From NCBI RefSeq assembly GCF_024519455.1, contig NZ_JALJRY010000031.1:57908-121907 (forward strand): 64,000 bases of DNA, given 5' to 3'. A model generated the notes under the pieces. That model was not told the origin of the DNA and made no database searches. It saw only the letters and a program-made list of their open reading frames with translations. Below, one piece after another: positions 31,733 to 40,205 of this stretch (positions are counted from its first letter, which is position 1; each line of letters starts with the position of its first letter). The DNA is from Streptomyces sp. STR69. GTDB taxonomy: Bacteria > Actinomycetota > Actinomycetes > Streptomycetales > Streptomycetaceae. The translations under genes were made by a program, and so were the position numbers.

Positions 31733-32672
31733 ATGAACACCGCCTCCCCATGGGTCGTCCAAGGTGAAGGCCTGGCCTTCTCATATGCGGCGGGTGGTGG
31801 TCTGAGCCGGGCGGATCTCACGCTGCGGGCGGGGACGATGGCTGCTGTCGAGGGACCGTCCGGCTCGGGCAAGAGCACTCTGCTGGCCGTCCTGGGGCTC
31901 ATCCTTTCGCCGACCGCGGGATCCCTGCGTATCGCAGGCACGGACACCGGGGCACTGTCACCGGCCGACCGGGACGCGCTGCGGCTGCGTTCGATCGGCA
32001 TCGTGCTGCAGGACCTCGGGCTGCTCACGTTCCTCAACGCCTGGGAGAACGTGGCCGCCGCCTTCGGGCCACGGTTGTCCCGGCACCGTACGGCGGCCCG
32101 TGCCCTGCTGGGGGAGTTGGGCATGGAGCACCTCGCGGAGTCGCCCGTCACCGAACTCTCCGGCGGACAGCGGCAGCGCATCGCCGTGGCCCGGGCGGCC
32201 GTGAAGGAACCGGTGCTCGTCCTCGCCGACGAACCGACCTCGGGCCTGGACCCCAAGAACGCCAACTCCGTGATGAGTTCCCTGCGTTCGTGTGCCGACC
32301 GGGGTGCGGCCGTACTGCTCGTGACACGCCGCGGACAGCGCGCGGGCCAGGATCGGCCAGTTCGCGATCCTGCGGATCCTCGGGTCCGGGCGGTCCGAAC
32401 TCCGCCGGATCCTGCTGGGCGAAGCCATGCTCTCGGGTGCGGTGGCGGGGGTGGTCGGTGTGGGCGTCGGCACGGTCGCGTCCGCCGCGCTGGCCGGTCC
32501 GCTCAGTGACGTACTCGGGTTGCCCATCGCCGTCACGGACGCCCTGCCCGGGCCGACTTGGGCCGCCGCGGCGCTGCTGCTGCCCGCCGCCGGGCTGGCC
32601 GCCGGCACCCTCTTCGGCAGCCGCGAGGTTCTCTGCAGGGACCCGTATCTCACCGCCCGGGCGCACGGCTGA
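31733..32672 (+). pseudogene. Collapsed ABC exporter: MacB-type ATPase fused to FtsX-type permease remnant
   Basis: 31733 to about 32330 encodes an almost complete LolD/MacB-type ATPase: Walker A GPSGSGKST, Q-loop, signature LSGGQRQR and Walker B VLVLADEPTSGLDP. It stops making sense at AAVLLVTRR, where VTHD is expected. From about 32340, in another frame, comes the C-terminal end of its FtsX-like permease: GQFAILRILGSGRSELRRIL, then MLSGAVAGVVGVGVGTVASA and final helices to 32672. A deletion has removed the ATPase tail and most of the permease. The read-through frame continues in nonsense to 32509. Non-functional as a transporter. Confidence 0.85.
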
Positions 32673-32692
32673 CCTCCGCTGGCTGACGTTTC

Positions 32693-33628
32693 CTACAGCG
32701 CCGACTTGACCGCCCGCAGCACCGCGTCCGCCATCCCCCGCTCCCCGCGTGCGTTCGGATGCACCGGTGCCGCCGGGCTGTCCGGTACGAGTGGTTCGAT
32801 CCAGCGGGTGTTCTTCGCCGTGCACGCGTTGTGGTCGGTGGAGGGGGTGTACGTGTCGACGTAGGCGACCCCCGCCTTCGAAGCCCGTTGCCGTAGCGCG
32901 GTGTTGAGCTGTTGCTCCTGCTCGCGGAGGAAGGTCACGTCGCCCGGTGCGAGGGACATGTCACGGCCGCAGTCGGCGCTGTCGGCCGGCAGGATCGCCG
33001 GGTAGGAGACGACGTAGACGCGGGCCTCGGGGGCGCGGCGCCTCACCTCGGTCAGGATCCGGGTGAGCCGGTCGCCCGCCTTGGCGATCTTCTCCTCGAC
33101 GGAACCGGCGTCGGAACCGCGTGCGCAGGGCGCGTCCTCCGTGAAGTACTTGCCGTTGCCGGTGAGTTGGTACAGGGCGCCCATGGCGACGCAGCGTTTG
33201 ATCAGCTTGCTGAAGCCGATGTCGTTGCCGCCGATGCCGATGGTGACCAGGCGGGTGTCCGACGAAAGTGCCCTGAGCTGGGGCGGGTTGGTGCCGTTGT
33301 CGGTGTGCTGGGATCCCGTGAGATCGGCCGTTGTGGCGCCGCTGCAGCTGGCATCGCGGAACTTGTCGTCCTTCAGGCCGAGTTCGGCGGCCACGAGTGC
33401 CGGGTAGTTGCCGGCGGAGCGGTCGCAGCCGGCGGGAGTCCCCGTGGGGTCGGTGATGCCGGGGCCCGCCGTGTAGGAGTCGCCGAGGGCGACGTACGGG
33501 CCCTTCGACGGGGCCGAGTAGGTGACGGCGGTGTGGCTGTCGTCGCCGTCGCGGGTGACCAGGACCACCGTGAGCAGCGTGCCGCAGGCGAGGAGCCCGG
33601 CCACCCCGGCCTGCACTGAGGTTTTCAT
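32693..33628 (-). CDS. Secreted SGNH/GDSL hydrolase
   Basis: 311 residues. An N-terminal signal or anchor helix (SVQAGVAGLLACGTLLTVVL), then the SGNH blocks: YVALGDSYTAG (nucleophile Ser), GIGGNDIG (oxyanion Gly and Asn) and a C-terminal PVHPNARGERGMAD with the catalytic His. Six cysteines, as in the Streptomyces secreted lipase/esterase subgroup. ATG 33628 with AGAGGG upstream. Substrate probably acyl esters of lipids or glycans. Transcribed on its own. Confidence 0.9.
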   Translation of the reverse strand: MKTSVQAGVAGLLACGTLLTVVLVTRDGDDSHTAVTYSAPSKGPYVALGDSYTAGPGITDPTGTPAGCDRSAGNYPALVAAELGLKDDKFRDASCSGATTADLTGSQHTDNGTNPPQLRALSSDTRLVTIGIGGNDIGFSKLIKRCVAMGALYQLTGNGKYFTEDAPCARGSDAGSVEEKIAKAGDRLTRILTEVRRRAPEARVYVVSYPAILPADSADCGRDMSLAPGDVTFLREQEQQLNTALRQRASKAGVAYVDTYTPSTDHNACTAKNTRWIEPLVPDSPAAPVHPNARGERGMADAVLRAVKSAL

Positions 33629-33805
33629 CGAAGTGCCCTCTCTGGTAAGGGAGTTGGTGGTGAGTTGTGGACGTCCGCGGGCCCGGCGACGGGCGGGGGG
33701 AGTGCTCCGTCGCCGGGCCCGGGACTTGCGCCGGGTCCCCGTCCCCACGGGATCCGGGCGCCGGGGCCGCCTCCGCTCTTGGCGGCCCCGGTCTGCGGGG
33801 TCCCG

Positions 33806-36019
33806 CTACGGGACCGGGGTGAGGTGGGCGGTCGGGGTGCCGGTCGGCTCGGTTGCCGGTGCCGGGACCTTGCGGCTCAGGGCCTCGCCCTCGACGTCCA
33901 TGCGGGGGAGGATCCGGTTGAGCCAACTCGGCAGGTACCAGGCCTTGTTGCCGAGGAGGGACAGGACGGCCGGCACGATCGCCATCCGGACCACGAACGC
34001 GTCGAACAGGACCGCGATGGCCAGCCCGAAGCCGATCATCTTGATCATCGAGGCGCCCGCGCCGATGAAGCCCGAGAACACCGCCATCATGATCAGCGCG
34101 GCGGCCACGACCACCCGGGCGCTGTGCCGGAATCCCGAGACGATCGCCTGGCCGGGCCCGTCCCCGTGGACGTAGGCCTCGCGCATCCGGGAGACGAGGA
34201 ACACCTCGTAGTCCATGGCGAGTCCGAAGACGATGCCCACCAGGAAGATCGGCATCAGGCTCATGATCGGGCCGGTCTGGTCGACGCCGAGCCAGGACGC
34301 CAGGTGCCCTTCCTGGAAGACCGCGACCACCGCGCCGAGCGCCGCGAGGACCGAGAGGAGGAAGCCGAGCGCCGCCTTCAGCGGGACCAGGAGCGAGCGG
34401 AAGACCAGGAGCAGGAGGACGATCGCCAGGCCCACCACCAGGGCCAGGTACGGGATCAGCGCGTCCTGGACCTTCTGCGCCACGTCGATGTTCAGCGCGG
34501 TCGTGCCGGTGACCTCGAAGCTCGCGCCCGCATCAGCCGCGATGTCCGGTCGTTCGTCGCGGATCGTCTGGACGAGTTGCTTGGTTCTCTCGTCGGTGGG
34601 GCTGGTGGCGGGGGTCGCGGAGAACACCGCTGTGTCGCCTGCCGTGTTGAAGCGGGCCGGTGAGACGGAGACCACTCCGTCCGTGGCCGCTATCTCCTTC
34701 GAGATCGTCGCTACGGCGGCCTTCGCGTCCTCCGCCTTCTTCGCGTCCACGACGATGGTCAGGGGGCCGTTGAAGCCGGGGCCGAAGCCTTCGGCGAGGT
34801 CGTCGTAGGCGCGGCGTTCGGTGGTGGCGGTGGACTTGGCCTCGTCACCGGGCATGCCGAGCTGGAGGTTGAGGGCGGGCAGGGCCATCGCACCGAGGCC
34901 CACGATGCCGAGCAGCAGGACGGGGATCGGGCGGCGTACGACGATCCGGGCCCAACGGCTGCCGCCGTTCTCGCCGTTGCCGCGCTTGGTCTTGTTCTTG
35001 CGGTCGCGGCGGGACAGTACGGCATTGGGCCAGAAGCCGAGGAGCGCGGGGACCAGGGTGAGGCAGATCAGGACCGCGAGGAGGACCGCGCCGGCCGCCG
35101 CGAGGCCCATCTTCGTCAGCATCGGGATGCCGACCACCGACAAACCGGCCAGAGCGATGACAACGGTCAGGCCGGCGAACACAACTGCCGAACCCGCCGT
35201 CCCGGCCGCGAGTCCGGCCGCTTCGCGAGGCGCGTGGCCCTTGGCGCGTTCCTCGCGGTAGCGGGAGACGACGAACAGGGCGTAGTCGATGCCGCAGGCG
35301 AGGCCGAGCATCGTGGCGAGGGTGCCGGTGGTCTCGGAGAGGCCGAAGGTGCTGCCCAGGGCGAGGACCCCGGACATGCTGATCGCGACGCCGATGATCG
35401 CGGTGAGCAGGGGCAGGCCGGCGGCGGCCAGTGAACCGAAGGTGATGAGGAGGACGATCGCGGCTATCGCGATACCGATGGCCTCGGCGCTGCCGCCCGC
35501 CGCGGGCTGGGTGGCGAGCGCGTCGCCGCCGACCTCGACGGTCAGGCCCGCGTCCCGGGCCGTGTCGATGGCCCGCTCCAGATGGGTCTTGGCGGCGCCG
35601 GTGAGGTCGTCGGCCTTCACCTTGAAGGTGACGGTGGAGTACGCCGTGGAGGCGTCCTTGCTGACCGCCTTCGCGGCGAACGGGTCGACGGCGGAGGCGA
35701 CTTGGGAACCGTCGGCCGCTTCCGTCACCAGCTTCTCGATCGCCGCCCTGTTCTCGGTCGCGGTGACCTTCTCGCCGTTCGGGGCGACGAAGACGATCCG
35801 TGCGCTCGCGCCGTCGGCCGCCGTGCCCGGGAAGCGCTGCTCCAGCAGGTCGAAGGCCTTCTGCGACTCGATGCCGGGCATCGTGAAGCCGTCGTCGGGG
35901 GCGGCGGGGGCCTTGGTGGCGGCGAATCCGACAGCGCCGAGGACCGCCACCCACAGGAGGGTGACGAGCCAGCGCCACCGGAAGGCCACGCGGCCCAAGT
36001 GATAAAGGAGAGTAGCCAT
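33806..36019 (-). CDS. MMPL/RND-family transporter
   Basis: 737 residues. About 11-12 transmembrane helices in two halves, each preceded by a large extracellular loop. N-terminal helix FRWRWLVTLLWVAVLGAVGF, central GIDYALFVVSRYREERAKGH and C-terminal AMDYEVFLVSRMREAYVHGD carry the (M/I)DY motif of MMPL proton relays in TM4 and TM10. Probably exports lipids or hydrophobic compounds using the proton gradient. It begins at ATG 36019 with GGAG nearby. The neighbours give no hint of the cargo. Poly-Thr/Pro ending PTGTPTAHLTPVP. Confidence 0.9.
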   Translation of the reverse strand: MATLLYHLGRVAFRWRWLVTLLWVAVLGAVGFAATKAPAAPDDGFTMPGIESQKAFDLLEQRFPGTAADGASARIVFVAPNGEKVTATENRAAIEKLVTEAADGSQVASAVDPFAAKAVSKDASTAYSTVTFKVKADDLTGAAKTHLERAIDTARDAGLTVEVGGDALATQPAAGGSAEAIGIAIAAIVLLITFGSLAAAGLPLLTAIIGVAISMSGVLALGSTFGLSETTGTLATMLGLACGIDYALFVVSRYREERAKGHAPREAAGLAAGTAGSAVVFAGLTVVIALAGLSVVGIPMLTKMGLAAAGAVLLAVLICLTLVPALLGFWPNAVLSRRDRKNKTKRGNGENGGSRWARIVVRRPIPVLLLGIVGLGAMALPALNLQLGMPGDEAKSTATTERRAYDDLAEGFGPGFNGPLTIVVDAKKAEDAKAAVATISKEIAATDGVVSVSPARFNTAGDTAVFSATPATSPTDERTKQLVQTIRDERPDIAADAGASFEVTGTTALNIDVAQKVQDALIPYLALVVGLAIVLLLLVFRSLLVPLKAALGFLLSVLAALGAVVAVFQEGHLASWLGVDQTGPIMSLMPIFLVGIVFGLAMDYEVFLVSRMREAYVHGDGPGQAIVSGFRHSARVVVAAALIMMAVFSGFIGAGASMIKMIGFGLAIAVLFDAFVVRMAIVPAVLSLLGNKAWYLPSWLNRILPRMDVEGEALSRKVPAPATEPTGTPTAHLTPVP

Positions 36020-36149
36020 GGCTGGGGAAGGCCTCCACGTCGGCGGTCGGTCGAGATCGTGGTCTCAACCTTTCCGCCGGCCGCTCTCCGGCACGAGGGA
36101 GTGCCCTCCCGAATGGATGGTGTAGCCCGCTACACCATCCCCGTGCGGC

Positions 36150-36791
36150 TCAGCCCACGTTCAGCTCGGTCAGCCGGCCCAGCGGGAGCGTGTGGTGGGT
36201 CTGCAGGACCTTCGCGCGTAGATACCGGACGTTGTGGGGCGTGGTGAATACGCCGGTCGGTACGCGGTCGTGCACGTCGATGCCGAGGCCGCGCAACTGG
36301 TCCGCCTTGTCGGGGTTGTTGGACAGCAGGTCCAGGGACGTGATCCCGAGGGCCGTGAGCATCTGGGCGGCGGCCGTGTAGTCGCGGGCGTCCTCGGGCA
36401 GGCCGAGCGCGGTGTTGGCGGCGTAGGTGTCGAGGCCCTGGTCCTGGAGGGCGTACGCGTCGAGCTTGTTGTAGAGGCCGATGCCCCGGCCCTCCTGGCG
36501 CAGATAGAGCAGGACTCCGCCGCGGTCGGCTATGCGCTCGACGGCCTCGCGCAGCTGGGGGCCGCAGTCGCAGCGGGCGGAGCCGAAGACGTCTCCGGTC
36601 AGGCACTCGGAGTGCAGCCGGACCAGCGGGGTGGTGCCGGGTGCCGGCTCGCCGAGGACGACGGCGAGATGTTCCTGGCCGTCGGTCAGGCCGTGGAAGG
36701 TGACGAGTTCGGTGTCGACGCTGTAGCCGTCGTGGAAGCGCAGCGGTACCCGGACGCGGGCACGCGGGGTGGCGGCGGGGAAGTCGGGCAT
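36150..36791 (-). CDS. ribA: GTP cyclohydrolase II
   Basis: 213 residues, the stand-alone form without a RibB domain. Zinc cysteines Cys63, Cys74 and Cys76 are in the CLTGDVFGSARCDC motif, followed by catalytic LLYLRQEGRGIGLYNKLDAY and YTAAAQMLTALGI. It opens GTP to 2,5-diamino-6-ribosylamino-pyrimidinone phosphate, the first riboflavin precursor. No FMN riboswitch is upstream. Instead two palindromes (36824-36847, 36871-36888) of the kind also found at the marR/ribD-like promoter lie before it, so MarR control is inferred. It supplies substrate for the RibD-like enzyme at 37501. Confidence 0.93.
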   Translation of the reverse strand: MPDFPAATPRARVRVPLRFHDGYSVDTELVTFHGLTDGQEHLAVVLGEPAPGTTPLVRLHSECLTGDVFGSARCDCGPQLREAVERIADRGGVLLYLRQEGRGIGLYNKLDAYALQDQGLDTYAANTALGLPEDARDYTAAAQMLTALGITSLDLLSNNPDKADQLRGLGIDVHDRVPTGVFTTPHNVRYLRAKVLQTHHTLPLGRLTELNVG

Positions 36792-36823
36792 GCGGGTCTC
36801 CGAGTCCGAAGGGTGACGTAGCG

Positions 36824-36847
36824 ATGTGCTTCAAAACTGAAGCACAT
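36824..36847. promoter_or_regulatory. Perfect 10-bp palindrome upstream of ribA
   Basis: ATGTGCTTCA and TGAAGCACAT around AAAC, 33 bp before the ribA start. The TTCA-N4-TGAA core resembles MarR-family operators and the other two sites of this locus. Confidence 0.75.
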
Positions 36848-36870
36848 CCACGATCACGGACCCTACCTCA

Positions 36871-36888
36871 TGCTTGAAATTTGAAGCA
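36871..36888. promoter_or_regulatory. Second MarR-like site upstream of ribA
   Basis: TGCTTGAAATTTGAAGCA: outer arms TGCTT/AAGCA with a TTGAAATTTGAA core. It lies about 24 bp upstream of the perfect palindrome and just downstream of the marR stop codon. Confidence 0.65.
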
Positions 36889-36919
36889 ACAGATTGGTGT
36901 GACGGCTCACGAGGACGGC

Positions 36920-37417
36920 TCACGAACACGGAGGCGTCGAGCGGCGGCGCCACGGAACGTCCTCCGGCGTCTCCAGCGCCCGCACGATGCCCGTACTGAT
37001 CTCCTCCAGCTGCCCCACCTGCTCCGGAGTGAGATGGTCGAAGATCGCGGCGCGGACGGTCTCGACATGCCCCGGCGCCGACCGCACCAGCACGGCCATC
37101 CCCTCGTCGGTCAGGATCGCCGTACTGCCCCGCTTGTCCGACGGGCACCCCCCCCGCCGCACCAGCCCGTCCTTCTCCAACCGGGTCACGGCGTACGTCA
37201 GCCGGCTCCGGGTGATCTTCGACTTCTCGGCGAGGTCGGTCATCCGCAGCCGGTGGTCCGGTACGTCGGAGAGGTTGGCGAGGATGGAGTAGTACAGGTG
37301 GGGCATGCCGGCCTCCTGCTGGAGCTGCCGGTCGATCGCGTCCTCCAGGAGGTGCGTCGCGGCGATGTAGGCGCGCCAGGCGCGCTGCTCCTCGGCGGTG
37401 AGCCAGCGGGTCGTCAT
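36920..37417 (-). CDS. MarR-family regulator of the rib-type genes
   Basis: 165 residues. Typical MarR layout: dimerisation helix (EEQRAWRAYIAATHLLEDAI), winged helix with MTDLAEKSKITRSRLTYAVT and wing GGCPSDKRGSTAILTDEG, then C-terminal helices. A cysteine in the wing (RRGGCPSDKRG) could sense redox or ligand. ATG 37417 with GGGGG upstream. Divergent from the RibD-like gene with a TTCAAACTTGAA palindrome between them, and upstream of ribA on the same strand with two further sites. It probably controls all three genes. Confidence 0.85.
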   Translation of the reverse strand: MTTRWLTAEEQRAWRAYIAATHLLEDAIDRQLQQEAGMPHLYYSILANLSDVPDHRLRMTDLAEKSKITRSRLTYAVTRLEKDGLVRRGGCPSDKRGSTAILTDEGMAVLVRSAPGHVETVRAAIFDHLTPEQVGQLEEISTGIVRALETPEDVPWRRRSTPPCS

Positions 37418-37434
37418 GCCCCCAGTGTAGTTTT

Positions 37435-37449
37435 GTTTCAAACTTGAAC
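37435..37449. promoter_or_regulatory. MarR-like operator between marR and the RibD-like gene
   Basis: GTTTCAAACTTGAAC contains TTCAA-AC-TTGAA, perfect 5-bp arms. It lies 18 bp before the marR start and 52 bp before the divergent gene start. Confidence 0.7.
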
Positions 37450-37500
37450 CAAGCCCCCGCCGTTTCCAAGCCCCGCCGGCCTCCCGGAGAGAGCGCGTCG

Positions 37501-38631
37501 ATGTCTCTGCCCTACGTCCTGCTGTCCGCCGCCGTCTCCCTCGACGGCTACCTCGACGACACCGGCCCCGACCGGCTGCTCCTCTCCAGCCCCGCCGACT
37601 TCGACCGCGTCGACGAGGTCCGGGCGTCCGTGGACGCGATCCTCGTCGGCGCCGGCACCATCCGCGCGGACAACCCCCGCCTCCTGGTCAACTCCCCCGG
37701 GCGCCGCGCCGCCCGCATCGCCGCCGGCAAACCGGAGTACCCCCTCAAGGTCACGGTCAGCGGCTCCGGCGAACTGGACCCGGCGGCCAACTTCTGGCAC
37801 ACGGGCGGCGACAAGCTCGTTGCTACGACGGACAAGGGCGCGGAGCGGGTACGGCAACTCGGCCTCGCCGCCGACGTCTTCGCCCTCGGCCCCGACCTCG
37901 ACTGGCGCCGCCTCCTTGAACACCTGCACGCCGTAAGGGGAGTTGACCGCCTGATGGTCGAGGGCGGCGGCACCGTGCACACCCAGCTCCTCCAGCAGGG
38001 CCTGGCCGACGAACTCCAACTCGCCCTGTCCCCCCTCTTCGTGGGCACCCCCGAGGCCCCCCGCCTCTTCGGCCCGGGCGCCTACCAGTCCGGCCGCCTC
38101 CGGCTGGTCGAGACCCGCCCCATCGAGGACGTCGTCCTCATGCGCTACGAACCCACCGCCCCCGGCACCGGCGACCTCCCCTCCGCCGCCGACCACCACT
38201 GGCTCGCCCTCGCCTGTGACCTGGCCGCCGACTGCCCGCCCTCGGAGACGGCGTTCAGCGTCGGCTCGGTGGTGGTGGCCGAGGACGGCACTGAACTGGC
38301 CCGCGGCCACTCCCGCGAGGCCGGCGACCCGGTGGTCCACGCGGAGGAGGCGGCCCTCGCCAAGCTGGACCCGGCGGACCCGCGCCTCGCGACCGCCACG
38401 GTCTACACGAGCCTCGAACCCTGCACCCACCGAGCCTCCCGCCCCAAGCCCTGCGCCCGCCTGATCCTCGACGCGGGTGTACGGCGTGTGGTGACGGCCT
38501 GGCGCGAGCCGGACACGTTCGTGACGGCGGCCGACGGGAGCGGGGCGCTGGCCGCGCAGGGGGTTTCCGTGGTCGTACTCCCGGAGTACGAGGAGCGGGC
38601 GAAGGCGCCGAACCGGCATCTGCCCGGCTGA
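37501..38631 (+). CDS. RibD-like enzyme with reversed domain order
   Basis: 376 residues. The N-terminal reductase domain (about 1-220, LLSAAVSLDGYLDDTG, VDAILVGAGTIRADNPRLLV and LMVEGGGTVHTQLLQQGLAD) precedes a C-terminal deaminase domain. That domain carries His280 and Glu282 in VHAEEAALAKLD and Cys308/Cys318 in PCTHRASRPKPC, the zinc site. Classical RibD has deaminase first. It should convert the RibA product to 5-amino-6-ribitylamino-uracil phosphate, unless recruited for a pyrrolopyrimidine or flavin-like product. ATG 37501 with GGAGAGAG. Divergent from the MarR gene. Confidence 0.87.
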   Translation: MSLPYVLLSAAVSLDGYLDDTGPDRLLLSSPADFDRVDEVRASVDAILVGAGTIRADNPRLLVNSPGRRAARIAAGKPEYPLKVTVSGSGELDPAANFWHTGGDKLVATTDKGAERVRQLGLAADVFALGPDLDWRRLLEHLHAVRGVDRLMVEGGGTVHTQLLQQGLADELQLALSPLFVGTPEAPRLFGPGAYQSGRLRLVETRPIEDVVLMRYEPTAPGTGDLPSAADHHWLALACDLAADCPPSETAFSVGSVVVAEDGTELARGHSREAGDPVVHAEEAALAKLDPADPRLATATVYTSLEPCTHRASRPKPCARLILDAGVRRVVTAWREPDTFVTAADGSGALAAQGVSVVVLPEYEERAKAPNRHLPG

Positions 38632-38735
38632 TCCACACCCTGTGGACGCACGACCGGCCCATCAGATCCTGCGCCCCACCGCCCACCGGGTCACGCTCGC
38701 AGTGAACCGGTGCGGACAAGGTGGAGGTAGGACAG

Positions 38736-39941
38736 ATGAGGGCAGTGGCGGTGCTGGGCGCGTCCGTGGCCGTAGGGCTTCTCGCCTCGTGCGGGGCGGC
38801 GGACACCGGTACGCGGACCATGGCGAGGGCGCTGCCCGCCGGCGCGGCGTTCACGCACCCCGGAGTGCTGGTCAGCAAGGCGCAGTTGGACGCCGTACGG
38901 AAGAACGTGACGGCCGGGAAGCAGCCCTGGCTGAAGGCGTACTTCGGGATGCGGGACAGCAAGTACGGGTCGTACAAGTACACGGCGAAGCCCTACGCCG
39001 ACGTCGACTGCCCCTGGAACGGCAAGGCCGCGCACGGGTGCGTCGAGGAGCGCGAGGACGCGATCGCCGCGTACACGCAGGCGCTGCTGTTCAGCATCAC
39101 CGGGAAGCAGCACCACGCGCTCAAGGCGCGGGAGATCATGGACGACTGGTCGGCGAAGATGAAGGAGCACACCTCCGAGGACGCCGGGCTGCAGACCGCG
39201 TGGGCCGGGTCGACCTGGGCGCGGGCGGCGGAGATCGTGCGGTACACGCCGGGGGCCGGGTGGCCGGTGGACCGGGTGCAGCGGTTCTCGACCATGCTGC
39301 GCACCGCGTACCAGCCCGAGGTGACGAAGGACCTGCCGGACTACAACGGCAACTGGGACCTCGCGATGACGGACGCGGCGATCGGCATCGCCGTCTTCCT
39401 CGACGACCACAAGGCCTTCGACGCGGCCGTCGCCCGCTTCCGCGACCGCGTGCCCGCCTACTTCTATCTGGAGAAGGACGGCAAGGTGCCGCTCACCCCG
39501 GCCCGCTCCACCGTCAACACCCCGCAGAAGCTGACGACGTACTGGTTCAAGCAGACCACCTTCAAGGACGGCGTCGCCCAGGAGACCTGCCGCAACTTCA
39601 AGCACGTCGGGTACTCGCTGGCGGCCACCGGGCACATCGCCGAGACCGCCTGGCACCAGGGCGTCGACCTCTACGACGGCGTCAAGGACCGGCTCAAGGC
39701 GGCCCTCGAACTCCACGCCCGCTACCAGCTCGGCGAGCCCGCGCCCGCCTGGCTCTGCGGCGGCAAGGTCGACCGGAACATGGGGCCCGACCTGGAGGTG
39801 CCGCTCAACCACCTGGAGGACCGGCTCGGCATGAAGGTGCCCGCTGCGCACCGGCTCGCCGAGACGACCCGGCCGGCCGGCAGCGACGACCTCTTCGTCT
39901 CCTGGGAGACCCTCACGCACGCCGGTAACTCCGCCGACTGA
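38736..39941 (+). CDS. Alginate-lyase-like lipoprotein
   Basis: 401 residues. Signal peptide with lipobox GLLASCGA (Cys20), then an alpha/alpha-toroid alginate-lyase family domain: HPGVLVSKAQLDAVRKNV at its start, NWDLAMTDAAIGIAVFLDDH in the middle, and QETCRNFKHVGYSLAATGHI with catalytic-type residues. It probably degrades or modifies uronic-acid polysaccharide at the cell surface; the substrate need not be alginate. ATG 38736 with GGAGGT eight bases upstream. A short TCCACA-CCC-TGTGGA hairpin precedes it at 38632-38646. Confidence 0.85.
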   Translation: MRAVAVLGASVAVGLLASCGAADTGTRTMARALPAGAAFTHPGVLVSKAQLDAVRKNVTAGKQPWLKAYFGMRDSKYGSYKYTAKPYADVDCPWNGKAAHGCVEEREDAIAAYTQALLFSITGKQHHALKAREIMDDWSAKMKEHTSEDAGLQTAWAGSTWARAAEIVRYTPGAGWPVDRVQRFSTMLRTAYQPEVTKDLPDYNGNWDLAMTDAAIGIAVFLDDHKAFDAAVARFRDRVPAYFYLEKDGKVPLTPARSTVNTPQKLTTYWFKQTTFKDGVAQETCRNFKHVGYSLAATGHIAETAWHQGVDLYDGVKDRLKAALELHARYQLGEPAPAWLCGGKVDRNMGPDLEVPLNHLEDRLGMKVPAAHRLAETTRPAGSDDLFVSWETLTHAGNSAD

Positions 39942-39993
39942 AACGTGTGTGACATCGGACCCCGCGGATGGCGTATAGTTGGGAACACAACGG

Positions 39994-40067
39994 CGCGGGG
40001 TGGAGCAGCTCGGTAGCTCGCTGGGCTCATAACCCAGAGGTCGCAGGTTCAAATCCTGTCCCCGCTA
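39994..40067 (+). tRNA. Initiator tRNA-fMet (CAT)
   Basis: A complete cloverleaf: acceptor CGCGGGG/CCCCGCT, D-arm GAGCAGCTCGGTAGCTC, anticodon stem CTGGG/CCCAG around CTCATAA, and T-arm GCAGG-TTCAAAT-CCTGT, with discriminator A at 40067. The first pair is C1 with T72, a mismatch. With three G:C pairs at the bottom of the anticodon stem this marks it as initiator rather than elongator tRNA. CCA is not encoded. Confidence 0.95.
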
Positions 40068-40073
40068 CTAAGG

Positions 40074-40118
40074 CCAAGGGCCGGAGTCCAGAAACGGATT
40101 CCGGCCCTTGGTGTTTCT
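40074..40118 (+). terminator. Terminator of the initiator tRNA
   Basis: A 16-bp stem (40074-40089 with 40096-40111, one G-T pair) and loop AGAAAC, followed by TGTTTCT. It starts seven bases after the tRNA, so the tRNA is probably a single-gene transcript. Confidence 0.9.
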
Positions 40119-40205
40119 CCCCCATCCTTCTCCCCCTGTCGGCCCACCCCGCTCGCCACCCTCCCCCCACCGGGAAAAACTGGACGCGTGGAGGAGGGTC
40201 CGTAT

